The notes: a model not told the origin generated them from the letters alone. A stretch of 64,000 nt of DNA from Pseudomonas sp. GM78 (GCF_000282475.1 NZ_AKJF01000005.1:58759-122758), one strand, 5' to 3'. Positions 17,477 through 26,709 are shown, counted from the first letter of the stretch. A program made the numbers and translations.

Positions 17477-18781
17477 ATGACGCAAACTTCCATTACTCGC
17501 AGCTGGGTTGCTTCGGCCAACGGTCATGCGGATTTCCCGCTGCAAAACCTGCCACTGGGCGTGTTCAGCGTGAAGGGGGCGGCGCCGCGCAGTGGCGTGG
17601 CCATCGGCGACCATATCTTCGATCTGGAAGCGGCACTCGATGCCGGCCTGTTCGACGGCGCTGCAAAAGCTGCGGTCGAAGCCAGCCGTGGCGGTCAGTT
17701 GAACGCGTTCTTCGAGCTGGGCCGCGAAGCTCGTGTAGCCTTGCGTGAGCGTCTGATCGAGTTGCTCAAGGACGGCAGCACCCTGCACGGCAAGATCGAG
17801 GCCCAGGGCGCAAAACTGCTGCCTCTGGCTGCTGATTGCCAGATGCATGTGCCAGCGAAGATCAACGATTACACCGACTTTTACGTAGGCATCGAGCACG
17901 CACAGAACGTCGGAAAACTGTTCCGCCCGGACAACCCGTTGCTGCCCAACTACAAGTACGTGCCGATCGGCTATCACGGTCGCGCCTCGACCATACGCCC
18001 GTCGGGCACCGACGTGCGCCGTCCGAAAGGCCAGACGCTGCCGGCCGGTCAGACCGAGCCGACGTTCGGGCCCTGTGCACGCCTGGACTACGAATTGGAA
18101 TTGGGCATCTGGATCGGCCAGGGCAACGACATGGGCGACTCCATCGCCATTGGTGACGCCGCTGACCACATCGCCGGTTTCTGCTTGCTCAATGACTGGT
18201 CGGCGCGTGATATCCAGGCTTGGGAATACCAGCCGTTGGGTCCATTCCTGTCGAAGAGTTTCATCACCAGTATTTCCCCGTGGGTCGTGACCGCTGAAGC
18301 GCTGGAACCGTTCCGCCTCGCCCAGCCGGCACGTCCGGAAGGCGATCCGCAGCCGCTGCCGTACCTGTTCGATAAACGCGATCAAGCTGCTGGTGCGTTC
18401 GACATCGAGCTGGAAGTGCTGCTGCTCACCGAAGCCATGCGCGAGCAGAACCTGCCGGCCCATCGCCTGGCCCTGAGCAACTCGAAACACATGTATTGGA
18501 CCGTGGCGCAGCTGGTTGCGCATCACAGCGTCAATGGCTGCCAGTTGCAGGCCGGCGACCTGTTCGGTTCGGGCACCTTGTCGGGGCCGCAAAACGACCA
18601 GTTCGGCAGCCTCCTGGAAATCACCGAGGGCGGTAAAAAGCCGATCGAACTGGCCTCGGGCGAAGTGCGTAAATTCCTTGAGGACGGCGATGAAATCATC
18701 CTGCGTGGCCGTTGCAGCCGCGAAGGGTTTGCGTCCATCGGTTTTGGTGAATGCCGCGGCAAAGTGTTGCCGGCTCGCTAA
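17477..18781 (+). CDS. fahA: Fumarylacetoacetase
   Basis: 434 aa. It hydrolyses fumarylacetoacetate to fumarate and acetoacetate, the last step of the pathway. Metal-binding and catalytic motifs are visible: DYTDFYVGIEHAQNVGKLFR (catalytic His region), PIGYHGRASTI, DYELELGIWIG and NDWSARDIQAWEYQPLGPF. It lies immediately after hmgA and 12 bp before maiA, so a single transcript is likely. The usual Pseudomonas synonym is hmgB. Confidence 0.96.
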   Translation: MTQTSITRSWVASANGHADFPLQNLPLGVFSVKGAAPRSGVAIGDHIFDLEAALDAGLFDGAAKAAVEASRGGQLNAFFELGREARVALRERLIELLKDGSTLHGKIEAQGAKLLPLAADCQMHVPAKINDYTDFYVGIEHAQNVGKLFRPDNPLLPNYKYVPIGYHGRASTIRPSGTDVRRPKGQTLPAGQTEPTFGPCARLDYELELGIWIGQGNDMGDSIAIGDAADHIAGFCLLNDWSARDIQAWEYQPLGPFLSKSFITSISPWVVTAEALEPFRLAQPARPEGDPQPLPYLFDKRDQAAGAFDIELEVLLLTEAMREQNLPAHRLALSNSKHMYWTVAQLVAHHSVNGCQLQAGDLFGSGTLSGPQNDQFGSLLEITEGGKKPIELASGEVRKFLEDGDEIILRGRCSREGFASIGFGECRGKVLPAR

Positions 18782-18793
18782 GGGGATCGGTTC

Positions 18794-19429
18794 ATGGAAC
18801 TCTATACCTACTACCGCTCGACATCGTCGTATCGGGTACGGATTGCGCTGGCGTTGAAGGGCCTGGATTACCAGGCGCTGCCAGTCAATCTGATCGCGCC
18901 ATCCGGTGGCGAGCATCGCCAGCCAGCGTACCTGGGTATCAATCCGCAAGGCCGCGTGCCGGCGTTGCGCACCGATGAAGGCGAGCTGCTGATTCAGTCA
19001 CCGGCGATCATCGAGTACCTGGAGGAACGTTATCCACAGGTGCCGCTGCTGTCGAAGGATCTGGTTGCCCGCGCCCGTGAGCGTGGCGTGGCGGCGCTGA
19101 TCGGCTGCGATGTGCATCCGCTGCACAATGTCAGCGTGCTCAATCGGCTGCGTCAGTCGGGCTTTGATGAACCGCAGGTGGTCGAGTGGATCGCGCACTG
19201 GATCAACCAGGGGCTGGCGACCGTGGAGCAGTTGATTGGCGATGAGGGTTACTGCTTTGGCTCGCAGCCCGGGTTGGCGGATGTGTACCTGATTCCACAG
19301 CTATACGCCGCCGAGCGCTTTAACATTTCCCTTGAGGCTTATCCGCGAATCCGCCGGGTAGCCGCGCTGGTGGCCAGTCATCCGGCGTTCATCAAGGCGC
19401 ATCCGGCTAACCAGCCTGACACGCCTTAA
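18794..19429 (+). CDS. maiA: Maleylacetoacetate isomerase (zeta-class GST)
   Basis: 211 aa. The N-terminal thioredoxin-like domain starts YTYYRSTSSYRVRIALALKGLDY, with Ser in place of the classic zeta SSCSxR motif, followed by a helical GST C-terminal domain. It isomerises maleylacetoacetate to fumarylacetoacetate with glutathione, supplying FahA. Last gene of the operon (hmgC in P. putida). A REP doublet follows at 19447-19546. Confidence 0.94.
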   Translation: MELYTYYRSTSSYRVRIALALKGLDYQALPVNLIAPSGGEHRQPAYLGINPQGRVPALRTDEGELLIQSPAIIEYLEERYPQVPLLSKDLVARARERGVAALIGCDVHPLHNVSVLNRLRQSGFDEPQVVEWIAHWINQGLATVEQLIGDEGYCFGSQPGLADVYLIPQLYAAERFNISLEAYPRIRRVAALVASHPAFIKAHPANQPDTP

Positions 19430-19446
19430 CACCTCACGCGTAACCC

Positions 19447-19546
19447 TGTAGGAGCGAGCCTGCTCGCGATGGACGTGAACGATCACGCGTTAAACCAGAT
19501 GCCCCGCAGCGCACTCAGGTTTTTCGCGAGCATGCTCGCTCCTACA
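19447..19546. repeat. REP doublet (inverted pair)
   Basis: TGTAGGAGCGAGCCTGCTCG at the left and CGAGCATGCTCGCTCCTACA at the right face each other across about 55 bp, forming a BIME-like element between convergent maiA and the SirB1-like gene. Confidence 0.85.
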
Positions 19547-19556
19547 AAGGGTGTGG

Positions 19557-20360
19557 TTAGTGAACGATCGAATTAGGCGGCAAATGCCCCAATCGCTCGG
19601 TCAGGCGAATCCGCTGGATCGGATCGTCGCTGAGCAGCAGTGCATGTTCCAGGTCGAAGCGCTCGGCATTCGGGCAGTCCAGGCGTTGGTAGAGACTGGC
19701 CCGGGCCAGGTAGTCGGAGGCGCTGGCGTCGCCCAGTTCCAGCACGCGTTCGGCGTCGATCAATGCGCCAATGTAATCGTCGTGGGAAAGATGCAGCTGG
19801 CGCAGGTTGCGTGACAGGCGTTGGAGCATTTGTGCGGGTGTGGCGGTGACCAGGTGCTCAGCGTTGAGTTGCATGTTCGGGCCGTACTGACGGTGCAGCA
19901 GTTCCCGGCAATCGTTGGGATACAGGCGCCGGCCGCCGCAGGGGTCGAGCAGGTGATCGGCGCCTGGCACCCGCAGCAGGAAATGCCCCGGGAAGTTGAC
20001 GCCGACCAGCGGAATTTCGAGGCCTCTGGCCAGTTCCAGGGCGATCAGCCCCAAGGCCAACGGTTGCCCACGGCGACGCTCCAGGACTTTATTGAGCAAC
20101 GCCACTTGCGGTCGCAAGGGGGCGAAATCATCCTGAGCAAACCCCAACTCGACCATGCGCCTGAGCAACGGTTGCGCCAACTCGCTCACGGGCAGCATCG
20201 GCAAGCCTCCACTGATCCGCAGTTGCAGCTCCTTGAAGTGCGCCAACACTGACTCGGGGTTCACCTGATTGTCATGTTCGACGGCAATCCATAGCGCTGC
20301 CTCGAACAGCGCAGGCGGTGATCGTTGCAGGCAGGCGAAAAACGATTGGCGCGGCGTCAT
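19557..20360 (-). CDS. SirB1-family protein (transglutaminase-like plus TPR)
   Basis: 267 aa. N-terminal transglutaminase-like fold region (LLNKVLERRRGQPLALGLIALELARGL…VNFPGHFLLR, with LLDPCGGR) and C-terminal tetratricopeptide segment (SHDDYIGALIDAERVLELG…YQRLDCPNAERFDLEHAL). SirB1 proteins are conserved in proteobacteria; catalytic activity is not established. Standing alone, convergent with maiA and divergent from the dehydrogenase gene. Confidence 0.85.
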   Translation of the reverse strand: MTPRQSFFACLQRSPPALFEAALWIAVEHDNQVNPESVLAHFKELQLRISGGLPMLPVSELAQPLLRRMVELGFAQDDFAPLRPQVALLNKVLERRRGQPLALGLIALELARGLEIPLVGVNFPGHFLLRVPGADHLLDPCGGRRLYPNDCRELLHRQYGPNMQLNAEHLVTATPAQMLQRLSRNLRQLHLSHDDYIGALIDAERVLELGDASASDYLARASLYQRLDCPNAERFDLEHALLLSDDPIQRIRLTERLGHLPPNSIVH

Positions 20361-20480
20361 GAAAATCTCCGGGCTATGCCTCGTTTTAGACCGGTCTTTG
20401 CCATTCGTCCAGTACCGTACAGGGGCCAGTTTCGGTTATTTCCTAAAGCGTGCATGGCGTCTTCGCTTATTCCGGTGCGC

Positions 20481-20510
20481 TTCTGCAATTTTTGTGCGCA
20501 AGCCTATACT
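20481..20510 (+). promoter_or_regulatory. Weak sigma-70 promoter candidate for the dehydrogenase gene
   Basis: TTCTGC (20481-20486) and TATACT (20505-20510) with an 18-bp spacer; the -10 is good, the -35 poor. Confidence 0.35.
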
Positions 20511-20543
20511 GGCGACTACAAGAAGTGATTCGGGAGCCTTACG

Positions 20544-21563
20544 ATGTTCGCTCTCATGCAAAGCACTCGCCTTGAATCGCTACATCTTAGCGTCGACCCG
20601 GCCACCGGGTTGAAGGCGGTGATTGCCATTCATAACAGCCGTTTGGGGCCTGCTCTGGGCGGTTGCCGTTATCTTGCCTATCCCAGCGACGAGTCTGCAG
20701 TCGAGGATGCGGTGCGCCTTGCCCAAGGCATGAGTTACAAGGCTGCCCTGGCCGGCCTGGCCCAGGGCGGCGGCGTGGCAGTAATCATTCGCCCCGTTCA
20801 CGTGGCCAATCGCGCTGCGCTGTTCGAAGCGTTCGGGCGCTGCATCAATCAACTCGACGGGCGCTACATCACCGCCATCGACAGTGGCACCTCGGTGGCG
20901 GACATGGATTGCATCGCCCAGCAGACCCAGCACGTCACCAGCACCACGTCGGCGGGCGACCCCGCGCCTCATGCGGCGATGGGCGTGTTTACCGGTATCC
21001 GCGCCACGGCCATGGCCCGGTTGGGCAGCGATAACCTGGAAGGCCTGCGCGTTGCCATCCAGGGCCTGGGCAACGTCGGATTTGCCCTGGCAGAGCAGTT
21101 GCACGCCGCCGGGGCCGAGCTGCTAGTGAGCGACATCGACCATGGCAAGGTCCAACTGGCGATGGAGCAACTGGGCGCGCACCCGATTGCCAACGACGCA
21201 TTGCTCAGTACGCCTTGCGACATTCTTGCGCCCTGCGGTCTGGGCGGGGTGCTGAACAGCCACAGCGTGACGCAGCTACGCTGCTCGGCAGTGGCCGGTT
21301 CGGCGAACAACCAACTGACCCATCTGGACGTTGCCGATCAGCTGGAGCGGCGGGGCATCCTGTATGCGCCGGATTATGTGATCAACGCCGGTGGATTGAT
21401 CTATGTCTCGCTCAAGCATCGCGGCGAAGAGCTGGGCACCATCACCGCGCACCTGTCGAAAATCAGCTCGCGACTCACCGAAGTCTTCGCCCACGCCCAG
21501 GCGGAAAAACGCTCACCGGCCCGAGTGGCGGACGAGTTGGCGGAGAAAGTGCTGTATCGATAG
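20544..21563 (+). CDS. Leucine dehydrogenase-like protein lacking the catalytic lysine
   Basis: 339 aa, full length for Leu/Phe/Val dehydrogenases, which interconvert branched-chain amino acids and 2-oxo acids with NAD. N-terminal substrate domain: GPALGGCRYL, then MSYKAALAG with Lys66, the substrate-carboxylate lysine. The next motif should read GGGK, but here it is GGGV: Val78 stands where Lys80 of Bacillus LeuDH is catalytic. The codon is GTG, two substitutions from AAG. Downstream motifs are normal (DSGTSVADMD; NAD-binding IQGLGNVGFALAEQL; CGLGGVLN; APDYVINAGGLI). Either a dead or repurposed enzyme, or a sequence error. GGGAG precedes ATG 20544. Confidence 0.85.
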   Translation: MFALMQSTRLESLHLSVDPATGLKAVIAIHNSRLGPALGGCRYLAYPSDESAVEDAVRLAQGMSYKAALAGLAQGGGVAVIIRPVHVANRAALFEAFGRCINQLDGRYITAIDSGTSVADMDCIAQQTQHVTSTTSAGDPAPHAAMGVFTGIRATAMARLGSDNLEGLRVAIQGLGNVGFALAEQLHAAGAELLVSDIDHGKVQLAMEQLGAHPIANDALLSTPCDILAPCGLGGVLNSHSVTQLRCSAVAGSANNQLTHLDVADQLERRGILYAPDYVINAGGLIYVSLKHRGEELGTITAHLSKISSRLTEVFAHAQAEKRSPARVADELAEKVLYR

Positions 21564-21581
21564 AAAGATCAAAAGATCAAG

Positions 21582-21633
21582 ATCAAAAGATCGCAGCCTG
21601 CGGCAGCTCCTACAAGGGCTGCGATCTTTTGAT
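21582..21633. terminator. Repeat-derived bidirectional hairpin terminator
   Basis: ATCAAAAGATCGCAGCC (21582-21598) and its exact reverse complement (21617-21633) make a perfect 17-bp stem between the convergent dehydrogenase and yebG genes. The same GATCGCAGCC repeat family recurs at 34590-34669. Confidence 0.75.
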
Positions 21634-21635
21634 TT

Positions 21636-22019
21636 TTACGACGTTGACTTCGCTGTTTTCGCAGTCTTGGCAGGCTTGGCCGGGGCAACCGATTCTGCGC
21701 TTTTCTCTTCAACAGCCGCAGGCGCTTCAACAGCAGCAGGTGCTTTAACCGGCTCTGCGACTTCTACTGGCGCCGTGAGCAGTTCGGACAAGGCGTCCGG
21801 CTGGCTCTTGAACGCCTTGGCGAACACGTCGCGGTTCTTCGCCATGTAGATCCCGACTTCTTCAACTTGCTGTTCGGTCAGGGACGGAACGGCTTTTTGC
21901 AATACGTCAGCCAGCAACTCGGCCAGCTCGAGCATTTTGTCATGACGGTCAGCTTCGGCTTTATCCATGAACAAGCGCTCCAGATCTCGGCTGCTGCGGT
22001 ATACCACTTCGACGGCCAT
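21636..22019 (-). CDS. yebG: SOS-inducible YebG family protein
   Basis: 127 aa. N-terminal YebG domain (MAVEVVYRSSRDLERLFMDK, EADRHDKMLELAELLADVL) resembles E. coli YebG. The C-terminal third is a low-complexity Ala/Pro/Lys/Val tail ending TAKSTS, common in Pseudomonas copies. YebG is DNA-damage-inducible; its biochemical function is unknown. A near-consensus LexA box lies 45 bp upstream of the start, supporting SOS control directly from sequence. Confidence 0.88.
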   Translation of the reverse strand: MAVEVVYRSSRDLERLFMDKAEADRHDKMLELAELLADVLQKAVPSLTEQQVEEVGIYMAKNRDVFAKAFKSQPDALSELLTAPVEVAEPVKAPAAVEAPAAVEEKSAESVAPAKPAKTAKTAKSTS

Positions 22020-22063
22020 TCACCACCTCACATGCCTTCAAATTTGTTTGTCTGATTCGACTA

Positions 22064-22079
22064 CTGTATCTATATACAG
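22064..22079 (-). promoter_or_regulatory. LexA box upstream of yebG
   Basis: CTGTATCTATATACAG differs from the enterobacterial consensus CTGTATATATATACAG at one position and has perfect CTGT/ACAG ends. Confidence 0.9.
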
Positions 22080-22311
22080 CAAAGGATAAGCGAATCCTCA
22101 AGGTTTGGGTAGTGGCTTTTCAATGTAGGCCGGTTTCGGGATTTGTCAGGCCTCTGCTAAAGGTAGCTTGGTAAAGGTAGCTGCGACCAAACGCCACGGA
22201 GCAGAATCCGGGGCGGCTCGCCATCATGGTAGTGGCCTTGTTTCTGCATGCAGAACAACCGTCACGTCCAACCTGCATTATCCGGTCGAGCCGACCTAAG
22301 GAAGCATCATC

Positions 22312-22812
22312 GTGAAAATCAACTGGGCCGAAAAGCTGCGGCAGAACGTGCATGAACTGGCCGAGTCACTGGGCAACCTGTTCGTCGAAACCTTCCACTA
22401 CCTGGCGCTGTTCGCCATTGGAGCGGTGACCGCGTGGGCAGCGGTGATGGAGTTTCTCGGGATGCTCGAGCAGGGGCATATCAAGATCGACGACATCCTG
22501 CTGCTGTTCATCTACCTGGAATTGGGTGCGATGGTCGGGATTTACTTCAAGACCAATCACATGCCGGTGCGTTTCCTGATCTATGTGGCGATTACGGCGC
22601 TCACGCGGCTGCTGATTTCCAACGTGTCCCATCACAATCCACCGGACCTGGGAATTATTTACCTGTGCGGCGGGATCCTGCTGCTGGCGTTTGCGATCCT
22701 GGTGGTGCGCTACGCCTCCTCGCAATTTCCCTCGGTGAAGATCGAGCATCCGCACCGCAAGACCGGTGCGGGCTCGGGTGAACATCCGGAAGTGGAGAAG
22801 GGTGAGCTTTAA
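22312..22812 (+). CDS. psiE: PsiE-family phosphate-starvation-inducible membrane protein
   Basis: 166 aa. Four hydrophobic segments are visible (FHYLALFAIGAVTAWAA; ILLLFIYLELGAMVGIYF; FLIYVAITALTRLLI; IIYLCGGILLLAFAILVV) with the PsiE signature between them (KTNHMPVRFLIYVAITALTR). Inner-membrane protein of unknown function, induced by phosphate limitation in E. coli. The GTG start at 22312 follows AAGGAAG. The 3' end overlaps the DUF3509 gene on the other strand by four bases. Confidence 0.9.
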   Translation: MKINWAEKLRQNVHELAESLGNLFVETFHYLALFAIGAVTAWAAVMEFLGMLEQGHIKIDDILLLFIYLELGAMVGIYFKTNHMPVRFLIYVAITALTRLLISNVSHHNPPDLGIIYLCGGILLLAFAILVVRYASSQFPSVKIEHPHRKTGAGSGEHPEVEKGEL

Positions 22813-23126
22813 AGCCTGACGGCCGGGCGCGGCCGGTTTTTCACAGGCGGTGGCGGCAGGCTGTGCGTGCCGCCATCGATCATGGCTTCGAGGATGGCCA
22901 CCGCGCTGTGGCCCTGTTCGATGGCAATGCCGAACTGAATGCTCTGCACCAGGCGTTTGAGGCGTTGAGGGTCGTTGCGTTGTTCGGCGCTGATCATACG
23001 CTTTGCGACTACTCGACCATTGTTGGACAGGGTCAGCATGATGCTGCCATCAAGACCCTGAATGCTCAGGTTGATCTGATAGTCCGCTGCAAAAGCATCG
23101 GTAATGAGCTGAAAAGGGTTGTCCAT
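22809..23126 (-). CDS. DUF3509 domain protein
   Basis: 105 aa, small soluble protein: MDNPFQLITDAFAADYQINL then …ITMLTLSN-type beta strands and RMISAEQRNDPQRLKRLVQSI. DUF3509 is a Pseudomonas-enriched family without known function. Proline-rich end LPPPPVKNRPRP. It converges on psiE with a four-base overlap of the stop regions. Confidence 0.75.
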   Translation of the reverse strand: MDNPFQLITDAFAADYQINLSIQGLDGSIMLTLSNNGRVVAKRMISAEQRNDPQRLKRLVQSIQFGIAIEQGHSAVAILEAMIDGGTHSLPPPPVKNRPRPAVRL

Positions 23127-23440
23127 GATGCGTCACCGCTTGATTGAACGTGCAGTTGTTGACCGGCCGTGATCGGGTTGGTTCGCAACGCCGGACCACT
23201 GGCCATGTTCTCGTCAATATCGCCATCATTGTTCCAAGGGGGATGTAGCAAGGGACATGCCGGAAAAATTGTCAGACAAGAAATGCAGACGGTACGAGCG
23301 AGCTTGCTCGCTATGCAGGTCAACGATGACGCGGGATATCTGGTGCCACTCGGCGCTCTCAGGTTTTTCGCGAACAGGCTCGCTCCTACAGGGGAGCTGC
23401 CCGATTCAGGGCACGAACCGCCCGCGTGCCACCAAACCGG
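23127..23440. other. Intergenic region with a REP doublet
   Basis: No gene seen. Upstream DNA of the DUF3509 gene followed by the REP pair at 23292-23391, then the 3' side of sdaA. Confidence 0.5.
23292..23391. repeat. REP doublet (inverted pair)
   Basis: GTACGAGCGAGCTTGCTCGC facing GCGAACAGGCTCGCTCCTAC: same family and spacing as 19447-19546, left arm slightly degenerate. Confidence 0.8.
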
Positions 23441-24817
23441 TCAGCATTCCACCCAGCTCACTGCCAGGCCACCCCGTGATGTCTCTTTGTACTTGTCGTG
23501 CATGTCGGCACCGGTATCGCGCATGGTGCGGATCACCCGATCGAGTGAGATGAAGTGTTTGCCGTCGCCGCGCAGGGCCATTTGCGTGGCGTTGATCGCC
23601 TTGACGGCAGCAATCGCATTGCGCTCGATACACGGCACTTGCACCAGCCCGCCGACCGGGTCGCAGGTCAGGCCGAGGTTGTGTTCAAGGCCGATCTCGG
23701 CGGCGTTTTCCAATTGCTCCGGCGTGGCGCCGAGCACCTCTGCCAGGCCGGCGGCGGCCATGGCGCAGGCAGAGCCGACCTCGCCCTGGCAGCCGACTTC
23801 GGCGCCGGAGATCGAGGCGTTTTTCTTGCACAGGATGCCTACGGCGGCCGCGCCCAGGAAGAACGCCACGACGTCGTCGTCCGACGCGTCGGGGTTGAAT
23901 TTCATGTAGTAGTGCAGCACCGCCGGAATGATCCCCGCTGCGCCGTTGGTCGGCGCCGTCACCATGCGACCGCCGGCGGCGTTTTCTTCGTTCACGGCGA
24001 GGGCGTACAGGTTCACCCACTCCATGGCCGAAAGGGTCGAAGTGATGACGTTCGGCTTGCCGATTTCCAACAGGCTGCGGTGCAATTTCGCCGCACGTCG
24101 CGGCACATTCAGACCGCCAGGGAGGATGCCTTCGTGCTCCAGCCCCTGCTCGACGCACTCGCGCATCACCGACCAGATATGCAGCAAGCCCTGGCGTATT
24201 TCCTCGTCACTGCGCCAGGCCCGCTCGTTGGCCATCATCAACTCGCTAACACGCAGGCCGTGCTGGTTGCAGAGCTTGAGCAGTTCGGCGGCGCTGGAAA
24301 AGTCGTAGGGCAACTCCACGTCGCGGGTCGGCGAAATACCGGACTCGGCTTCTGCCGCCTCGATGATGAAACCTCCACCGACCGAGTAGTAGGTCTGTTC
24401 GAACAGTTCGCCGGTTTCGCCGAAGGCTGTCAGGGACATGGCGTTGGGGTGGTAGGGCAAACTCTCGTCAAGCAGCAGGAGATCGCGCGACCAGTTGAAG
24501 GCAATGCTCGCTTGGCCAGCCAGCAACAACTCGCCGGTTTCACGCAAGGCATGGATCCGGCTGTCGATGGTGGAGGGATCGATACGGTCCGGCCATTCGC
24601 CCATCAGCCCCATCACGCAGGCACGGTCGGTGGCGTGACCGACACCGGTGGCCGACAGGGAGCCGTACAAGCGGATTTCCACTCGCCGTACGTCAGTCAC
24701 TGAACCCTGGTCCACCAGCGCCTGGGCGAAAGTCGCCGCAGCACGCATGGGACCGACGGTATGGGAGCTGGACGGGCCGATGCCGACTTTGAAGAGATCG
24801 AAAACACTGATAGCCAT
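23441..24817 (-). CDS. sdaA: L-serine ammonia-lyase (serine deaminase)
   Basis: 458 aa, the single-chain [4Fe-4S] form. It converts L-serine to pyruvate and ammonia. The beta-domain start [20 protein letters not shown] and alpha-domain signatures ([35 protein letters not shown]) carry the cluster-binding cysteines. I choose ATG 24817 because the family begins there; the upstream open extension is intergenic. Divergent from a LysR regulator, which probably controls it. Confidence 0.95.
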   Translation of the reverse strand: MAISVFDLFKVGIGPSSSHTVGPMRAAATFAQALVDQGSVTDVRRVEIRLYGSLSATGVGHATDRACVMGLMGEWPDRIDPSTIDSRIHALRETGELLLAGQASIAFNWSRDLLLLDESLPYHPNAMSLTAFGETGELFEQTYYSVGGGFIIEAAEAESGISPTRDVELPYDFSSAAELLKLCNQHGLRVSELMMANERAWRSDEEIRQGLLHIWSVMRECVEQGLEHEGILPGGLNVPRRAAKLHRSLLEIGKPNVITSTLSAMEWVNLYALAVNEENAAGGRMVTAPTNGAAGIIPAVLHYYMKFNPDASDDDVVAFFLGAAAVGILCKKNASISGAEVGCQGEVGSACAMAAAGLAEVLGATPEQLENAAEIGLEHNLGLTCDPVGGLVQVPCIERNAIAAVKAINATQMALRGDGKHFISLDRVIRTMRDTGADMHDKYKETSRGGLAVSWVEC

Positions 24818-24952
24818 GCTAAAGCCTATTCCTGCAATGGAAGATGAATCGCTGCCATTTTTGTAGGACAAGCGCAATTTCAGCGATACTGCCTCTCTCA
24901 GTCCTACGTGACCAACGAAACTTCCTAAGACAGCCTTTAGCAGGACTAAACG

Positions 24953-25900
24953 ATGAGCCGTCAATTACACGCCCAGACTTACGTCTGGCTGCAGGTGTTT
25001 TCCTGTGCCGCACGGCACTTGTCGTTCACCCGTTGCGCCGAAGAACTGCACATCACGCCGGGGGCGGTTAGCCAGCAGATTCGGCAACTGGAAGAGCGCC
25101 TGGGGTTTCGCCTGTTTCACCGGCGTGCCCGGGGTGTGGAGCTGAGCGCCGAGGGCCAGCGACTGGCCATCACGGTCAACGAGGCCTACGGCAGCATCGA
25201 CGCGGAATTGCGCCGGTTGGACGCAGGCATGATCAGCGGCACGCTGCGCGTGCGCTCGATTCCGTCGTTTCTGAGCAAGTGGCTGACGCCGCGCCTGCCG
25301 CGCTTGCAGCAGCGCTTCCCGGACATCCAGCTACGCCTGGTCGCCGAAGACAGCAGCGTGCCGTTGCACGAAGGCGATTTCGACCTGGCCATCGATCTGA
25401 ATGACGGCAGCTACCCAGGCTTGTTATCCACAGCCTTGCTCGACGAGCAGATTTTCCCGGTGTGTGCCCCAGGCCTGTTGCGCGGTCGTCCGCCGTTGCA
25501 TGGCCCGGCGGACCTGCTGCATTTTCCGTTGCTGCATGACATCACTGCCTGGCGCGGCAGTTACGAATACGCGGAATGGGAGTTCTATCTCGATGCCATC
25601 GGCTTCGAAGGTGCTGACGTGCGGCGCGGGCATACCTTCAATCGCAATCACTTGACCATCGAGGCGGCCATCGCCGGGATGGGCGTGGCGATCGCACGAC
25701 GTACGCTGCTCAATGACGAGCTGGAGCGGGGCGCATTGATCGTACCGTTCGGCCTGGCGGTGCCCAATCACAAGCGCTACATGGTGCTCTACGCGCCGGG
25801 GGCGTTGAGCCATCCAGGCGTGCGTGCGGTGCATGACTGGCTGGTGGAGGAAGCGGGGATCTTTCGCGGTCTGCACCCGCTGGGGGAGGGGCAAATGTGA
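24953..25900 (+). CDS. LysR-family regulator (GcvA-like) divergent from sdaA
   Basis: 315 aa. N-terminal winged helix-turn-helix ([36 protein letters not shown]) and LysR substrate-binding domain of the GcvA/TrpI type ([28 protein letters not shown]). The 135-bp divergent gap with sdaA suggests it regulates serine deamination; the effector, perhaps an amino acid, is not evident. A terminator follows at 25955. Confidence 0.88.
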   Translation: MSRQLHAQTYVWLQVFSCAARHLSFTRCAEELHITPGAVSQQIRQLEERLGFRLFHRRARGVELSAEGQRLAITVNEAYGSIDAELRRLDAGMISGTLRVRSIPSFLSKWLTPRLPRLQQRFPDIQLRLVAEDSSVPLHEGDFDLAIDLNDGSYPGLLSTALLDEQIFPVCAPGLLRGRPPLHGPADLLHFPLLHDITAWRGSYEYAEWEFYLDAIGFEGADVRRGHTFNRNHLTIEAAIAGMGVAIARRTLLNDELERGALIVPFGLAVPNHKRYMVLYAPGALSHPGVRAVHDWLVEEAGIFRGLHPLGEGQM

Positions 25901-25954
25901 GCAATTATTACGTAAGAGCCAGGCTACCCAACTCCCGACCTTAACAGCGCTTTT

Positions 25955-25976
25955 GCCGGTTGTCCGGCTTTTTTTG
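25955..25976 (+). terminator. Intrinsic terminator after the LysR gene
   Basis: GCCGG-ttgt-CCGGC followed by TTTTTTT. Confidence 0.85.
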
Positions 25977-26114
25977 CGATTAGATATTTATCTTTTTTTA
26001 GGGGTTGAATTGTTCATCGTACAGACCGATTGTGTAAGCAAGAGGTCACGGTGATGACGCCCAAGGGCTTAGCTGACCGGCCTCTCGCGAGCTAGCTGAA
26101 ATAAGGGATGAACT

Positions 26115-26525
26115 ATGCAAATCCAAGTCAATAGCGATAACCATATTCAAAGCAGCATCCGACTGGAGGAGTGGGTACGAACCACCATTGAGAGCACGCT
26201 CGAACGCTACGAAGAGGATCTGACCCGCGTCGAGGTTCACCTGCGGGACGAGAACGGCGACAAGCCTGGTCCCCATGATTTGCGCTGCCAGCTGGAAGCG
26301 CGGCCAAAAGGCCACCAACCGATTTCTGTCACCCATAAAGCCGCCAGCCTGGAACTGGCGATCGACGGAGCTGCCGAGAAACTCGAACACGCCCTTGAAC
26401 ACCTGTTCGGCAAACTGCGCGGAAAACCACGCGCTGCCGTGGTGCCTTTCGAGCGCCGGCCTCACGCCGACAAGCTGCTGGAAGAAGAGTTTCTTGAAAA
26501 CGAACAGGCTGCGCAAAACGCTTGA
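26115..26525 (+). CDS. HPF/RaiA-family ribosome-associated protein
   Basis: 136 aa. The beta-alpha-beta core reads MQIQVNSDNHIQSSIRLEEWV…YEEDLTRVEVHLRDENGDK…CQLEARPKGHQPISVTHKA…AIDGAAEKLEHALEHLFGKLR. HPF/RaiA proteins occupy the ribosomal A/P sites and promote hibernation or inactivation in stationary phase. This paralogue is separate from the rpoN-linked hpf. Short acidic/Glu-rich tail. Followed by a strong terminator. Confidence 0.85.
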   Translation: MQIQVNSDNHIQSSIRLEEWVRTTIESTLERYEEDLTRVEVHLRDENGDKPGPHDLRCQLEARPKGHQPISVTHKAASLELAIDGAAEKLEHALEHLFGKLRGKPRAAVVPFERRPHADKLLEEEFLENEQAAQNA

Positions 26526-26547
26526 TGCCTGATTGACCTTCCCAATG

Positions 26548-26578
26548 AAAACGGGCCTGCCATGCAGGCCCGTTTTGT
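26548..26578 (+). terminator. Intrinsic terminator of the HPF-like gene
   Basis: AAAACGGGCCTGC-AT-GCAGGCCCGTTTT stem with following TGTTTT. Confidence 0.88.
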
Positions 26579-26598
26579 TTTGGGGAGGGGGTAAACGG

Positions 26599-26709
26599 TC
26601 GTTCCCACGCTTTGCGTGGGAATGCATCCCGGGACGCTCCGCGTCCCTGCATTGAAAGCGGACGCGGAGCGTCCATGGCGGCATTCCCACGCAGAGCGTG
26701 GGAACGATC
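26599..26709. repeat. Composite palindromic repeat (GTTCCCACGC family)
   Basis: TCGTTCCCACGC-tttGCGTGGGAATGC, then GGGACGCTCCGCGTCCC, GGACGCGGAGCGTCC, and a closing GCATTCCCACGC…GCGTGGGAACGA. Left and right halves are inverted copies. A single half-copy occurs at 29133-29182, on the other side of fecA. Confidence 0.85.

Noticed and set aside
16940-18949. 669-codon minus-strand open frame over hmgA-fahA
   Set aside because: Shadow of two certain catabolic genes; no ribosome site and no domain.
24818-24964. 49-codon N-terminal extension of sdaA
   Set aside because: It reads through the divergent promoter region; the family starts at [10 protein letters not shown].
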